Shown piece by piece: positions 8,200 through 16,109 of a DNA stretch of 64,000 nucleotides. How positions within the stretch are numbered: position 1 is the stretch's first letter; the number at the start of each line of letters is the position of its first letter. The translations under genes and the position numbers were made by a program. The notes beneath the pieces were generated by a model. That model searched no databases. It saw only the letters and a program-made list of their open reading frames with translations, and was not told where the DNA came from. The stretch comes from Ruminococcus sp. (GTDB taxonomy: Bacteria; Bacillota_A; Clostridia; Oscillospirales; Ruminococcaceae). The stretch covers positions 16,672 through 80,671 of the forward strand of contig NZ_JAIKXF010000087.1 of NCBI RefSeq assembly GCF_024684275.1. Reading direction: 5' to 3'.

Positions 8200-9391
8200 G
8201 AGTAGGATTGAAGTCCTCCTCCCACGGAAGTCCCCACTTGTTGAGAGCCTCCATGAACGGATCGGGATCGAATTCCTCGATATTGTAAACGCCTGCCTTC
8301 TTCCATGTGCCTGTCATTATCATCATAGCACCTATCATTGCAGGTACGCCTGTTGTATAGGAAATAGCCTGTGAGCCCACTTCCTTGTAGCATTCCTGAT
8401 GATCGCAGATATTGTAGAGGTAGTAGTTCTTGTCCTTGCCGTCCTTCTTTCCGCGGAAGATACAGCCGATATTGGTCTTGCCCACTGTTCTCGGACCGAG
8501 AGAAGCAGGATCTGGCAGTACAGCCTTGAGGAACTGGAGAGGTACTATCTCCCTGCCCTCGTACATGATAGGCTCGATAGATGTCATGCCGACATTTTCG
8601 AGACACTTGAGATGTGTGAGGTAGCTCTGACCGAATGTCATGAAGAAGCGAATACGCTTGATGCCCTTGATGTTGAGAGCCAGTGATTCAAGCTCCTCGT
8701 GGTGGAGAAGATACATATCCTTCTCGCCGACGCCCTTGAAGTTGTAAACGCGCTTTATCTCCATAGGCTCAGTCTCTACCCACTTGCCGTCCTCGATGTA
8801 GCTTCCCTTAGCGGAGACCTCACGGATATTTATCTCGGGGTTGAAGTTTGTAGCGAAGGGATAACCGTGGTCGCCGCCGTTGCAGTCGAGAATGTCGATG
8901 TAGTTTATCTCGTCGAACTCATGCTTCATGGCGTAAGCGGAGAATACTCCTGTAACGCCCGGATCGAAGCCGCTGCCGAGGAGGGCTGTGATACCAGCCT
9001 TTTCAAATCTCTCGCGGTAAGCCCACTGCCACTTGTACTCGAATTTAGCAGTATCAAGAGGCTCATAGTTAGCTGTATCAACGTAATGAGTCTTTGTAGC
9101 GAGACAAGCGTCCATAATAGTAAGGTCCTGATATGGGAGCGCAAGGTTGAGCACTACATCAGGCTTGTAGCTGTTGATAAGAGCAACGAGCTCGTCCACG
9201 TTGTCAGCGTTTACCTGTGCAGTCTCGATAACTGTCTTTGTTGTAGGCTGGAGCTTTTCCTTCAGCGCGTCGCACTTTGACTTAGTACGGCTTGCGATCA
9301 TTATGCCCTCAAATACCTCGCTGTTCTGGCAGCACTTGTGGATCGCTACGGACGCAACACCGCCGCAGCCGATGATCATACATTTTCCCAT
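8189..9391 (-). CDS. Carboxynorspermidine/carboxyspermidine synthase (saccharopine dehydrogenase family)
   Basis: This 400-residue NADPH-dependent enzyme condenses aspartate semialdehyde with putrescine (or diaminopropane) to carboxyspermidine (or carboxynorspermidine). The Rossmann motif GCGGVAS is at 9-15. The sequence continues with family blocks such as VLNLALPYQDL, HYVDTANYE, GSGFDPGVTGVFSAY and CNGGDHGYPFATNFNPE. This subgroup is separate from lysine-pathway saccharopine dehydrogenases, and its place in a polyamine cluster with nspC supports the call. GGAGGAATAAAAA precedes the ATG. The gene is followed by VanZ with an 11-base overlap. Confidence 0.93.
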   Translation of the reverse strand: MGKCMIIGCGGVASVAIHKCCQNSEVFEGIMIASRTKSKCDALKEKLQPTTKTVIETAQVNADNVDELVALINSYKPDVVLNLALPYQDLTIMDACLATKTHYVDTANYEPLDTAKFEYKWQWAYRERFEKAGITALLGSGFDPGVTGVFSAYAMKHEFDEINYIDILDCNGGDHGYPFATNFNPEINIREVSAKGSYIEDGKWVETEPMEIKRVYNFKGVGEKDMYLLHHEELESLALNIKGIKRIRFFMTFGQSYLTHLKCLENVGMTSIEPIMYEGREIVPLQFLKAVLPDPASLGPRTVGKTNIGCIFRGKKDGKDKNYYLYNICDHQECYKEVGSQAISYTTGVPAMIGAMMIMTGTWKKAGVYNIEEFDPDPFMEALNKWGLPWEEDFNPTLVD

Positions 9392-9484
9392 TTTTTATTC
9401 CTCCGTATCTTAATTTATTTTTTTATATACTTCAAAAATACTTTTCTTTTTCTGATTTACTTTTTAATGTCAGCCAAATTCGTT

Positions 9485-9931
9485 TTATACTTGCTGAGCA
9501 TACCACACAGGTATCGCGATCGTCAGAAATATCAGCAGCAAAACTCCAATGATAACACACGTAATTTTTATGCCATGGATCCTGACAAAACGTGTTTCCT
9601 CAGGACAAAAAAATGATTTCGGATTATCTGGATCCACAAAAACCTCGGTGTGCGAACCGATTTCAACCTTCTTGACCCACTTACTGTCGGTGCTGCCTGC
9701 AAGTCTGCATAATTCACCATTGTAGGAATACTCATAAAGAGGTGCCCTTTTATTGTAATATGACTTGGTCTCATTGTCATAAAACCTGACATCGGTATAA
9801 CTGACTACTTCTGCCAAAACACGTTCCGTACAGCGACTTTTTCTTTTTATCTCCTTGATCATTTCAAATATAAGAAATATAAAAGCAATAATCAGAAAAG
9901 CTAATGCAATGAATAACATTATTGGAATCAT
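9485..9931 (-). CDS. DUF3592-like membrane protein
   Basis: This 148-residue protein has an N-terminal and a C-terminal membrane segment. Between them is a small beta domain with the pattern A-x-V-x-S-Y ... YEYSYNGELCRLAGS ... IGSHTEVFVDPDNPKSF, matching the DUF3592 type of two-helix protein. Function is unknown. The gene at 10438-11034 has the same architecture (YEYEYRGKTYSVAGS ... NPGRMYDPE), so the two are paralogues placed either side of an acetyltransferase gene. AAAGGAAAACGCT precedes the ATG. Confidence 0.65.
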   Translation of the reverse strand: MIPIMLFIALAFLIIAFIFLIFEMIKEIKRKSRCTERVLAEVVSYTDVRFYDNETKSYYNKRAPLYEYSYNGELCRLAGSTDSKWVKKVEIGSHTEVFVDPDNPKSFFCPEETRFVRIHGIKITCVIIGVLLLIFLTIAIPVWYAQQV

Positions 9932-9943
9932 AGCGTTTTCCTT

Positions 9944-10402
9944 TTAAATTTTCAGCTTCATATTTGTAAAGCCTGTGTTTTCAACTTCAAAGCCCATCTG
10001 CTTGTAAAGCTTGAAGCCGTCCTCAGAGGCTTTCAGCTCGATGTAGTCAAGCTCCATGACCTTTGCGTCGGATATGAGCAGCTCCATAAGCGCCGTAGCT
10101 ATGCCCTGTCGGCGGTGGCTTGCCTCAGTGAATACATTCAGCACCGTTCCCACACGTCCGCTGGGGAAGTTGGGATTGGGCGGAAGCTCCCTTACCGTAA
10201 GGAATGCCGAGCCGACTATCTTTCCGCCGTCCTCTGCAAGGTATGCAAAAAGATCACAGTTGAGGTGGTCTGAGTAGTACCTCGGCAGCTTAGCCTTGAT
10301 CTGTGCTGCCTGTGCTGTAGTCATCTCAGGGAAATCCTCACGGAGATACTTCATGCGTATCTCTGCAAGTCCCGAGACGTTCTGTGCTCTGAAAATATTC
10401 AT
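9944..10402 (-). CDS. GNAT-family N-acetyltransferase
   Basis: This 152-residue GNAT protein has the acetyl-CoA-binding motif A in VLNVFTEASHRRQGIATALM (R/Q-x-x-G-x-A) and the C-terminal beta strand that ends KQMGFEVENTGFTNMKLKI. The substrate is unknown. A polyamine substrate is possible by context (SpeG-like acetylation), but nothing in the sequence shows it. AGGATATGAC precedes the ATG. It lies 12 bases upstream of the 9485-9931 gene and 35 bases downstream of the second DUF3592-like gene. Confidence 0.88.
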   Translation of the reverse strand: MNIFRAQNVSGLAEIRMKYLREDFPEMTTAQAAQIKAKLPRYYSDHLNCDLFAYLAEDGGKIVGSAFLTVRELPPNPNFPSGRVGTVLNVFTEASHRRQGIATALMELLISDAKVMELDYIELKASEDGFKLYKQMGFEVENTGFTNMKLKI

Positions 10403-10437
10403 GTCATATCCTGCCTTTCTTGTTGTGTTCAGTCTCT

Positions 10438-11034
10438 TCAGCCGTCATAATTGTTTGCTTCATCTGTTTTGGCAGTACCTTTCTTTTTTGAAGCACGGAC
10501 GATTATTATAATAACAGCAGCCGTCACCGCTGCAAGCAGTATCAGCGGGATAACCAGCACAAGTATGAGCGTCCCCGACACCTTATGCCCGAAGTCATCT
10601 ATGACCTTAGTGGGGTTATATTCGGGATCGTACATTCTGCCCGGATTAACATCCGATATGAGGACGTTCACCTTCTGTCCCACATCATACTTCTTATCAG
10701 CTGATGCTACACTGCCTGCCACGCTGTAGGTCTTGCCTCTGTATTCATATTCGTAAACGGGAGTATAGACCTTGCCCGTTTTGGTGTCTGCACTGTTGAC
10801 GCCGTCAGATTCTCTGACGCGGTTTTCCGTAATGACCGCAGTAATAGGGACATTATACTGAGTAGTGTCCTTTTTTATGGCATCTCCGATAAGATTTTTT
10901 GCCATTATAAACGGTATCATTACACCGACACATATAAGGAATATAACTATTGCAGCTGCAATGATTATCTTTGCAGCAGGACTTTTCCTGCTGTTTTCTT
11001 CAGTATTTGTATCATTATAAGAGTTATGTTCCAT
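10438..11034 (-). CDS. DUF3592-like membrane protein (paralogue)
   Basis: This 198-residue protein has a charged N-terminus, membrane segments near residues 23-45 and 155-180, and an intervening soluble domain. The domain holds the YEYEYRGKTYSVAGS motif and an NPGRMYDPE turn shared with the 9485-9931 product. Function is unknown. GGGGGAGCATT is an excellent ribosome site before the ATG at 11034. The gene lies 24 bases downstream of speB. Confidence 0.65.
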   Translation of the reverse strand: MEHNSYNDTNTEENSRKSPAAKIIIAAAIVIFLICVGVMIPFIMAKNLIGDAIKKDTTQYNVPITAVITENRVRESDGVNSADTKTGKVYTPVYEYEYRGKTYSVAGSVASADKKYDVGQKVNVLISDVNPGRMYDPEYNPTKVIDDFGHKVSGTLILVLVIPLILLAAVTAAVIIIIVRASKKKGTAKTDEANNYDG

Positions 11035-11058
11035 AATGCTCCCCCTTGCCAGCTCAAA

Positions 11059-11910
11059 TCATGAAAGAGCCAGAAGCATCTCCCTGATGATCTTGCAGGC
11101 AACTGCTGTAGATACTCCGCTCTGATCGTAAACAGGGCTCAGCTCGTTTACGTCGCAGCCAACGATATTGAGCCTGCTGCAAACAAGAGTAACAGCCTTT
11201 CTCAGCTCATCAAAGGTGACGCCTCCTGCCTCGGGGGTACCCGTACCGGGGAATATTGACGGATCAAGCACATCGAGGTCAAGGGTGAAGTAAACATTTC
11301 TGCCTCTGAGCTTCTCAACGGCTTCTTCAAGTCCGTCGAAACTGAATTTATGCATTTCCGTATGCTCGTCCGCAAAGTAAAACTCCTCACGGTCTCCGCT
11401 GCGGATACCGAACTGGAAGATATGACCGTCACCCACAAGCTCATGGCAACGCCTCAGCACACAGGCATGGGACATTTTCTGCCCGAGATAGTCGTCACGG
11501 AGGTCAGCGTGTGCATCAAAGTGTACGATGCAAAGGTCATCATACTTATCATTCACAGCCATTACCGAGCCCAGTGTAACAAGGTGCTCGCCGCCTATCA
11601 TAAAAGGCAGCTTGCCGTCGGCAAGTATCTCGTCTGCACGAACAGCGATGTCAGCAACTGCTCGCTTGGTGCTTCCGAAGGGCAGCTCTAAGTCTCCGCT
11701 GTCAAAGTAGCTGTAGTCTGTCATATCCTTATTCTGATATGGACTGTAGGTCTCGATACCGAAGCTCTCATTGCGGATAGCCGAGGGAGCGAACCTCGTT
11801 CCCGGGCGGAAGCTTGTGGTACCGTCGAAGCCTGCACCGAAAAGGGCTATTTTTGCGTCCTTATATTCGCTGTCGCAGGCAATAAAGGTCTGTATATTCT
11901 TATTCAACAT
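11059..11910 (-). CDS. speB: Agmatinase
   Basis: This 283-residue member of the ureohydrolase family should hydrolyse agmatine to putrescine and urea. The binuclear manganese ligands are present in GGEH (106-109), DAHAD (132-136) and DLDVLDP (211-217), and the substrate-loop motif GTGTPEAGG follows. Arginase and formiminoglutamase are related alternatives, but pairing with a speA-type decarboxylase and speE favours agmatinase. The start overlaps the speE stop by 11 bases, so the two are translationally coupled. Confidence 0.93.
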   Translation of the reverse strand: MLNKNIQTFIACDSEYKDAKIALFGAGFDGTTSFRPGTRFAPSAIRNESFGIETYSPYQNKDMTDYSYFDSGDLELPFGSTKRAVADIAVRADEILADGKLPFMIGGEHLVTLGSVMAVNDKYDDLCIVHFDAHADLRDDYLGQKMSHACVLRRCHELVGDGHIFQFGIRSGDREEFYFADEHTEMHKFSFDGLEEAVEKLRGRNVYFTLDLDVLDPSIFPGTGTPEAGGVTFDELRKAVTLVCSRLNIVGCDVNELSPVYDQSGVSTAVACKIIREMLLALS

Positions 11911-12751
11911 CTCTGAGAAGCTCCTCTACATAGCATGGGAGTGCAAATGCTCCCGTATGGAGTCTTGGGTTGTAATAGCGTGTCTTGATACCAAGCATAC
12001 TCCATTTTGTGCCGTTATAATCATTGGTGGGGTGATATTTCTTTGAAGCAAAGCCAAAAAGCCAGTGTCCCGAGGGATAGGTGGGGATATGAGCCTGATA
12101 TACCTTGCTTATGGGGAAGCTCTCCACTATGCGCTTGTGTGAACGCTGCATAGCGGCTGCGTCCTCGTCATAGAACGGGCTCTCGTGCTGATTCACCATG
12201 ATACCGTCATCACGGAGCGCCTTGAAGCAGCTTCCGTAGAACTCCTTAGTGAAAAGTCCCTCTCCGGGACCGAACGGATCGGTAGAATCCACGATGATGA
12301 CGTCGTACTGGTCAGTGCAGCGGCGTATGAACTTAACGCCGTCCTCGTAGTATACGTGAACTCTCGGATCGTCGAATCGGCAGGCAGTAGTGGGCAGGTA
12401 CTTCTTGCAGACCTCCACTACAAGCTCGTCTATCTCTACAAGGTCTATGCTCTCAACAGAAGCATAGCGCGTAAGCTCGCGGACAACTCCGCCGTCGCCT
12501 GCGCCGATAACGAGTATATTCTTAGGATTTGGGTGGACAGCCATAGGCACATGGGTTATCATCTCATGGTAGATGAACTCGTCCTTCTCTGTCAGCATCA
12601 TGTAGCCGTCAAGAGTGAGGAACCGCCCGAACTCCTTTGAGTCGAAAACGTCGATACGCTGGAACTCGCTGTTGCCGCTGTAGAGCTGATGATCGACCTT
12701 TATAGAAAATTTAACGTTTGGAGTATGTCTCTCCGTGAACCATAATTCCAT
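11900..12751 (-). CDS. speE: Spermidine synthase (polyamine aminopropyltransferase)
   Basis: This 283-residue enzyme transfers the aminopropyl group of decarboxylated AdoMet to putrescine. It begins MELWFTERHT, as bacterial SpeE does. It has the nucleotide motif GAGDGG (83-88) and the catalytic DSTDP (155-159) with both aspartates. I start at 12751 because GGAGGT lies 5 bases upstream; the open frame extends 17 codons further without a ribosome site. A dispersed repeat (12801-12919) separates it from the upstream membrane gene. Because the cluster also has the carboxyspermidine route, this enzyme could instead act on spermidine, but the sequence does not settle its acceptor. Confidence 0.94.
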   Translation of the reverse strand: MELWFTERHTPNVKFSIKVDHQLYSGNSEFQRIDVFDSKEFGRFLTLDGYMMLTEKDEFIYHEMITHVPMAVHPNPKNILVIGAGDGGVVRELTRYASVESIDLVEIDELVVEVCKKYLPTTACRFDDPRVHVYYEDGVKFIRRCTDQYDVIIVDSTDPFGPGEGLFTKEFYGSCFKALRDDGIMVNQHESPFYDEDAAAMQRSHKRIVESFPISKVYQAHIPTYPSGHWLFGFASKKYHPTNDYNGTKWSMLGIKTRYYNPRLHTGAFALPCYVEELLRDVE

Positions 12752-12800
12752 ACAATACCTCCGTTCTATGATACCCATTATGCTTTGCAAAATTGGTATC

Positions 12801-12919
12801 AAGTTTAAAGTTTAGAGTGAAGAGTTTAGAGTTAATGTGTTCGCTTCGCTCACATTATTTGAATAATATCGCCGCAGGCGATACCACAGCTCTCAACTCT
12901 CAATTCTCAACTCTCAACT
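12801..12919 (+). repeat. Heptad-flanked palindromic repeat (family A, copy 1)
   Basis: A tract of GAGAGTT-like heptads is followed by GTTCGCTTCGCTCAC, an ATTATTTGAATAAT core, ATCGCCGCAGGCGAT, and a tract of AACTCTC-like heptads. The copy at 46641-46758 has the same orientation; those at 36551 and 42886 are inverted. It lies inside the polyamine run between speE and a membrane gene. Confidence 0.88.
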
Positions 12920-12937
12920 TTTGCGCTTATGCGCAAA

Positions 12938-13441
12938 TTATTTTTTATCAGCAGGCGGACCTCCTGCGGGATTAACGCCTGCAAGCTTCAATGACAGCTT
13001 CAGGAATATCGGTGTTACGATAAGAATGATGACATACGCAACCACCAGACTGAGTATAAAAGACTTTATGAACATTGTCGCAAATGGTGGGAGCACTGCG
13101 TGTCCGTGGCTCATCTTCATGACCATTTTGCGCACTATGATTATCATTGACAATGTGAGTATCGGAGTATATATAATATCCGAGATAAATGCAGACACAA
13201 GCTTTGCAGGAACACTGTTCTCTCTCAGCTTCATAGCCCGGCAGGCTCTGTCCTCTACCCTTTTCATAGGCACTATAAAGCCTATTATCAGGCTTAATAC
13301 CGTACTTGCACCGAAGCTTATGAGAAACTGTGTCATATCGAATTTATCCGCTGACACAATAGAGTTCGTAAGTGAAAGGCAAAAGCTCATGGTAACTCCC
13401 ATAAACACGCTCATAATGATACCGACTTTTTTCATATCCAT
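12938..13441 (-). CDS. Small four-helix membrane protein
   Basis: This 167-residue protein has four clear hydrophobic segments (about 7-27, 37-58, 87-107 and 122-145) and a Pro/Gly/Lys-rich C-terminus. It resembles DUF2798-type proteins in layout, but I do not recognise a specific family. It sits 30 bases after the arginine decarboxylase gene in the polyamine run, so a link to polyamine transport is possible but unproven. The ATG at 13441 and a second ATG two codons later both follow GGGGGGA; the second has better spacing. Confidence 0.7.
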   Translation of the reverse strand: MDMKKVGIIMSVFMGVTMSFCLSLTNSIVSADKFDMTQFLISFGASTVLSLIIGFIVPMKRVEDRACRAMKLRENSVPAKLVSAFISDIIYTPILTLSMIIIVRKMVMKMSHGHAVLPPFATMFIKSFILSLVVAYVIILIVTPIFLKLSLKLAGVNPAGGPPADKK

Positions 13442-13470
13442 TCCCCCCAGATAAAAAAATTCAAGCTGCT

Positions 13471-14922
13471 CTATATATCAAGGACATTGAGTCTCTCGAT
13501 ATTTATATCCTCCGTGCCTGTCATCTGACAGCCCTTTTCCTTAGCATATCTGATATATTCGATTATTTCGGGAGTAATAAGCTCTCCGGGCGCAAGTATA
13601 GGTATACCCGGCGGATAGCACATAACGAACTCGCTGCAAACATGACCTGCCGCCTCTGCAAGAGGCAGTGAGCGCTTTGGCGCATAGAACGCCTTTCGCG
13701 GAGTCTCTGTAACTACAGGGCTTATGTACTCCTGAGTGAGCATATGGGCGCTGCTCTTTCCGAAGCGGCGCTTTATCTCGGCAAGGGCGCTTATAAGGCG
13801 CTCAATATCGCGTTTTCTGTCGCCTACTGAGATGTAGGCGAGAACATTGCCTATATCGCCGAATTCTATCTGTATATCGTACTCGTCGCGGAGAAGGTCA
13901 TAGACCTCTATCCCTGCCAGACCTATTGGCAGAGTGTAGATGCTCAGCTTTGAAACATCAAAGTCATAGATACTGTCGCCGTTGATAAGCTCTCTTGAAT
14001 AGGCGTAATAACCGCCTATCTCATTTATCTCTGAACGTGCGTACTCCGCCATTTCCACAGTCTGAGCAAATATCTCCTTACCGCTGAGAGCAAGTCTCTT
14101 TCTTGAAATATCCAGACTTGACAAAAGCAGGTAGGAAGCGCTTGTAGTCTGGGTGAGGTTTATGACCTGCCGCATATAGTCGGCGTTGATGTTCTTTCCC
14201 ATGAGCAGAAAAGAACTCTGGGTAAGGCTTCCTCCCGACTTGTGCATACTTACCGAGGCGCAGTCCGCACCTGCCGCCATAGCAGTCAATGGGAAATTAT
14301 CCCCGAAATAGAAATGAGTACCGTGAGCCTCATCAACAAGCACCAGCATACCATGTGCGTGAGCAATATCGGTTATCCTCTGCAAATCAGAGCATATGCC
14401 GTAATATGTCGGGTTGTTTATCATAATAGCCTTAGCATCGGGATTTTCGCGGATAGCCTGCTCCACCTGAGAAACAGACATACCCAGCGCAATGCCAAGC
14501 TGATGATTGACGTCGGGGTTTACATACACAGGCACAGCACCTGTGAGTATTATGGCGTTTATAGCACTTCTGTGGACATTTCGGGGCATGATTATCTTGT
14601 CGCCCTCCTTGCAGGCATACATTATCATGCTCTGTACCGCAGAAGTAGTTCCGCCCACCATGAAAAAGGCGTTAGCCGCGCCGAATGCCTCAGCCGCCAG
14701 CATTTCCGCGTCCTTGATGACGGATACAGGGTGGCAGAGATTATCCAGAGGCTTCATGGAGTTTACGTCCACGTTCATACAGTCCTCGCCAAGAAATTCG
14801 GTGAGCTCCATATTTCCTCTGCCGCGCTTATGCCCTGGAACATCAAAGGGCACGACTCTCATGCGGCGGAATTTTCTCAGTGCCTCATAGATAGGCGCAT
14901 TTACCTGTGAGAGTTCAGCCAT
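13471..14922 (-). CDS. speA: Orn/Lys/Arg decarboxylase, probable arginine decarboxylase
   Basis: This 483-residue fold-I PLP enzyme is of the short Bacillus SpeA type. It has the family opening [13 protein letters not shown], the cofactor region [13 protein letters not shown], the DEAHGTHF block (197-204), and the Schiff-base lysine in [11 protein letters not shown] (Lys228). It should make agmatine from arginine, because agmatinase is encoded nearby; lysine or ornithine as substrate cannot be excluded by sequence. Its ATG overlaps the speD stop by 8 bases (GGAAATGGCTGA), so the two are translated in a coupled way from the leader-controlled promoter at 16017-16045. Confidence 0.93.
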   Translation of the reverse strand: MAELSQVNAPIYEALRKFRRMRVVPFDVPGHKRGRGNMELTEFLGEDCMNVDVNSMKPLDNLCHPVSVIKDAEMLAAEAFGAANAFFMVGGTTSAVQSMIMYACKEGDKIIMPRNVHRSAINAIILTGAVPVYVNPDVNHQLGIALGMSVSQVEQAIRENPDAKAIMINNPTYYGICSDLQRITDIAHAHGMLVLVDEAHGTHFYFGDNFPLTAMAAGADCASVSMHKSGGSLTQSSFLLMGKNINADYMRQVINLTQTTSASYLLLSSLDISRKRLALSGKEIFAQTVEMAEYARSEINEIGGYYAYSRELINGDSIYDFDVSKLSIYTLPIGLAGIEVYDLLRDEYDIQIEFGDIGNVLAYISVGDRKRDIERLISALAEIKRRFGKSSAHMLTQEYISPVVTETPRKAFYAPKRSLPLAEAAGHVCSEFVMCYPPGIPILAPGELITPEIIEYIRYAKEKGCQMTGTEDINIERLNVLDI

Positions 14923-15685
14923 TTCCGAACACGTTCCTTCCGCTGAAAATTTCTATCATTTCCCGCTTCAGCGCATCTGTTATCTCAAGTCTGCGCCTCG
15001 GCGGAAGCTCATCAACATCTGTATTGAACAGATAATTCTGTAGGTCGAGCTCCTTTATGAGCATTTTCGTGTGGAACATATTCGCCTGATATACGTTTAT
15101 GTCCACAGCGTCGTATTTATCGAGTATCTTAGAGTCGATATAGTTCTGGATAGAAGTGATATTATGGTCGATAAAGAGCTTTTCGCCGTCAAGATTACGG
15201 GTAAATCCTCTTACCCTGTAATCCATTGTGATTATATCCGAATCGAAGCTTCCGATGAGGTAATCGAGGGCAGTCAGCGGAGTTATCTTGCCGCAGGTAG
15301 CAACGTCGATGTCCACGCGGAAGGTAGCGATGGAAGTATCGGGGTGGAACTCGGGATAGGTATGGACTGTTACGTGGCTCTTGTCGAGGTGAGCCACAGT
15401 CTCGGTACCGCCTGCGGGTATCATAGTATCGTCGGCGATAAGAAAGGTAGCGGAGGCTCCCTGAGGATCATAATCCTGACGGGAAACACTGAGCACCTGA
15501 GCTCCTATCATCTCTGTTAAGTGAGTCATTATGTCGGTTATACGTTCAGAGTTGTACTGCTCATCAACATAGGCGATGTACTCCTGCTGAGAGCGGGCTG
15601 TCTTGGCATAACAGACGTCATATATATTGAAGCTCAAAGACTTCGTAAGGTTATTGAATCCGTAAAGTTTCAGTTTATTCTCCAT
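14915..15685 (-). CDS. speD: S-adenosylmethionine decarboxylase proenzyme
   Basis: This 256-residue proenzyme is of the Escherichia coli length class. It self-cleaves to create a pyruvoyl group and then decarboxylates AdoMet, giving the aminopropyl donor for SpeE. The processing site is visible as [12 protein letters not shown] with cleavage expected between Lys102 and Ser103, followed by the [16 protein letters not shown] block. It is the first gene of the polyamine run and the one directly behind the structured leader and its terminator. AAAGGTGTGG lies before the ATG. Confidence 0.94.
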   Translation of the reverse strand: MENKLKLYGFNNLTKSLSFNIYDVCYAKTARSQQEYIAYVDEQYNSERITDIMTHLTEMIGAQVLSVSRQDYDPQGASATFLIADDTMIPAGGTETVAHLDKSHVTVHTYPEFHPDTSIATFRVDIDVATCGKITPLTALDYLIGSFDSDIITMDYRVRGFTRNLDGEKLFIDHNITSIQNYIDSKILDKYDAVDINVYQANMFHTKMLIKELDLQNYLFNTDVDELPPRRRLEITDALKREMIEIFSGRNVFGNG

Positions 15686-16010
15686 AATACCACACCTTTA
15701 AACAAAAAATGCACACAAAAGACCTTATCAGCCATTGTGTGCATGAAATATTATGCGGAAAACGCAGAAACTTCATATACGGTTTCAGAGTCTATACAAG
15801 CAAGTACTACCTTTTACTACTCTTATTGACCTTTCACAAGCTGATGAGAACTTATAAAAACTTTATCGACGCACAGTCGAATCAATAAGGCAACAGAAGT
15901 TGCCAGCCGATAATTCGGCATTCGGCATTTGACCCGGCTGTCCGTATGGCCTCGACTCCGAAAGGAGTGGTCAATAGTCTTGCGCTGAAACCGAAGCTTC
16001 TTTTGCAATT
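15686..16010 (-). promoter_or_regulatory. Structured 5' leader of the polyamine operon, candidate riboswitch
   Basis: About 325 nt lie between the promoter and speD. In transcript order there is a hairpin ACTCC-TTTC-GGAGT (15955-15968) enclosed by a TTGACC/GGTCAA stem (969-974 with 929-934). Then follow GCCGA-ATTA-TCGGC (15906-15919), GGCAAC-TTCT-GTTGCC (15889-15904), TCGAC-TGTGC-GTCGA (15866-15880), GAAAC...GTTTC, and the terminator. The 5' strand TATTGACC (15969-15976) can pair with GGTCAA at 929-934 or, over 8 bp, with GGTCAATA at 15824-15831, so two exclusive folds exist. I do not recognise a known riboswitch class. A 21-codon ORF (15863-15928, no ribosome site) is an alternative basis for control. 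Confidence 0.7.
15704..15744 (-). terminator. Intrinsic terminator in the speD leader (attenuator)
   Basis: A perfect 10-bp stem (ATGCACACAA at 709-718 of this kb, against 735-744) is followed on the minus strand by five or six T. It ends about 20 bases before the speD start, so it would stop transcription before the polyamine genes unless blocked. Confidence 0.85.
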
Positions 16011-16016
16011 CAGTTT

Positions 16017-16045
16017 ATTTTATCATATTTCAGTGTTTTTGTCAA
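16017..16045 (-). promoter_or_regulatory. Promoter of the polyamine operon leader
   Basis: Minus-strand TTGACA (16040-16045), 17-base spacer, TAAAAT (16017-16022): a near-consensus sigma-A promoter. Confidence 0.85.
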
Positions 16046-16080
16046 TAGCAATACATATTTTATATTAAGGCAAAACGCAC

Positions 16081-16108
16081 AAAAAAGCTGCCGTGTTTCC
16101 ACAGCAGC
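16081..16108 (-). terminator. Intrinsic terminator of the sensor-GGDEF gene
   Basis: GCTGCTGTG-GAAA-CACGGCAGC followed by six T on the minus strand, directly after the stop codon at 16110. Confidence 0.88.
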
Positions 16109-16109
16109 C

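Noticed and set aside
12752..12802. Extended N-terminus for spermidine synthase
   Set aside because: The 17 extra codons lack a ribosome site; GGAGGT directly before the ATG at 12751 and the family N-terminus support the shorter form.
12801..12919. Family A heptads read as a CRISPR-like array
   Set aside because: Units are only 7 bases, without spacers, and flank a palindrome.
15823..16008. 61-codon minus-strand frame in the speD leader
   Set aside because: It starts with TTG at the predicted transcription start without a ribosome site, and its codons cross several strong hairpins; RNA structure explains the region better.
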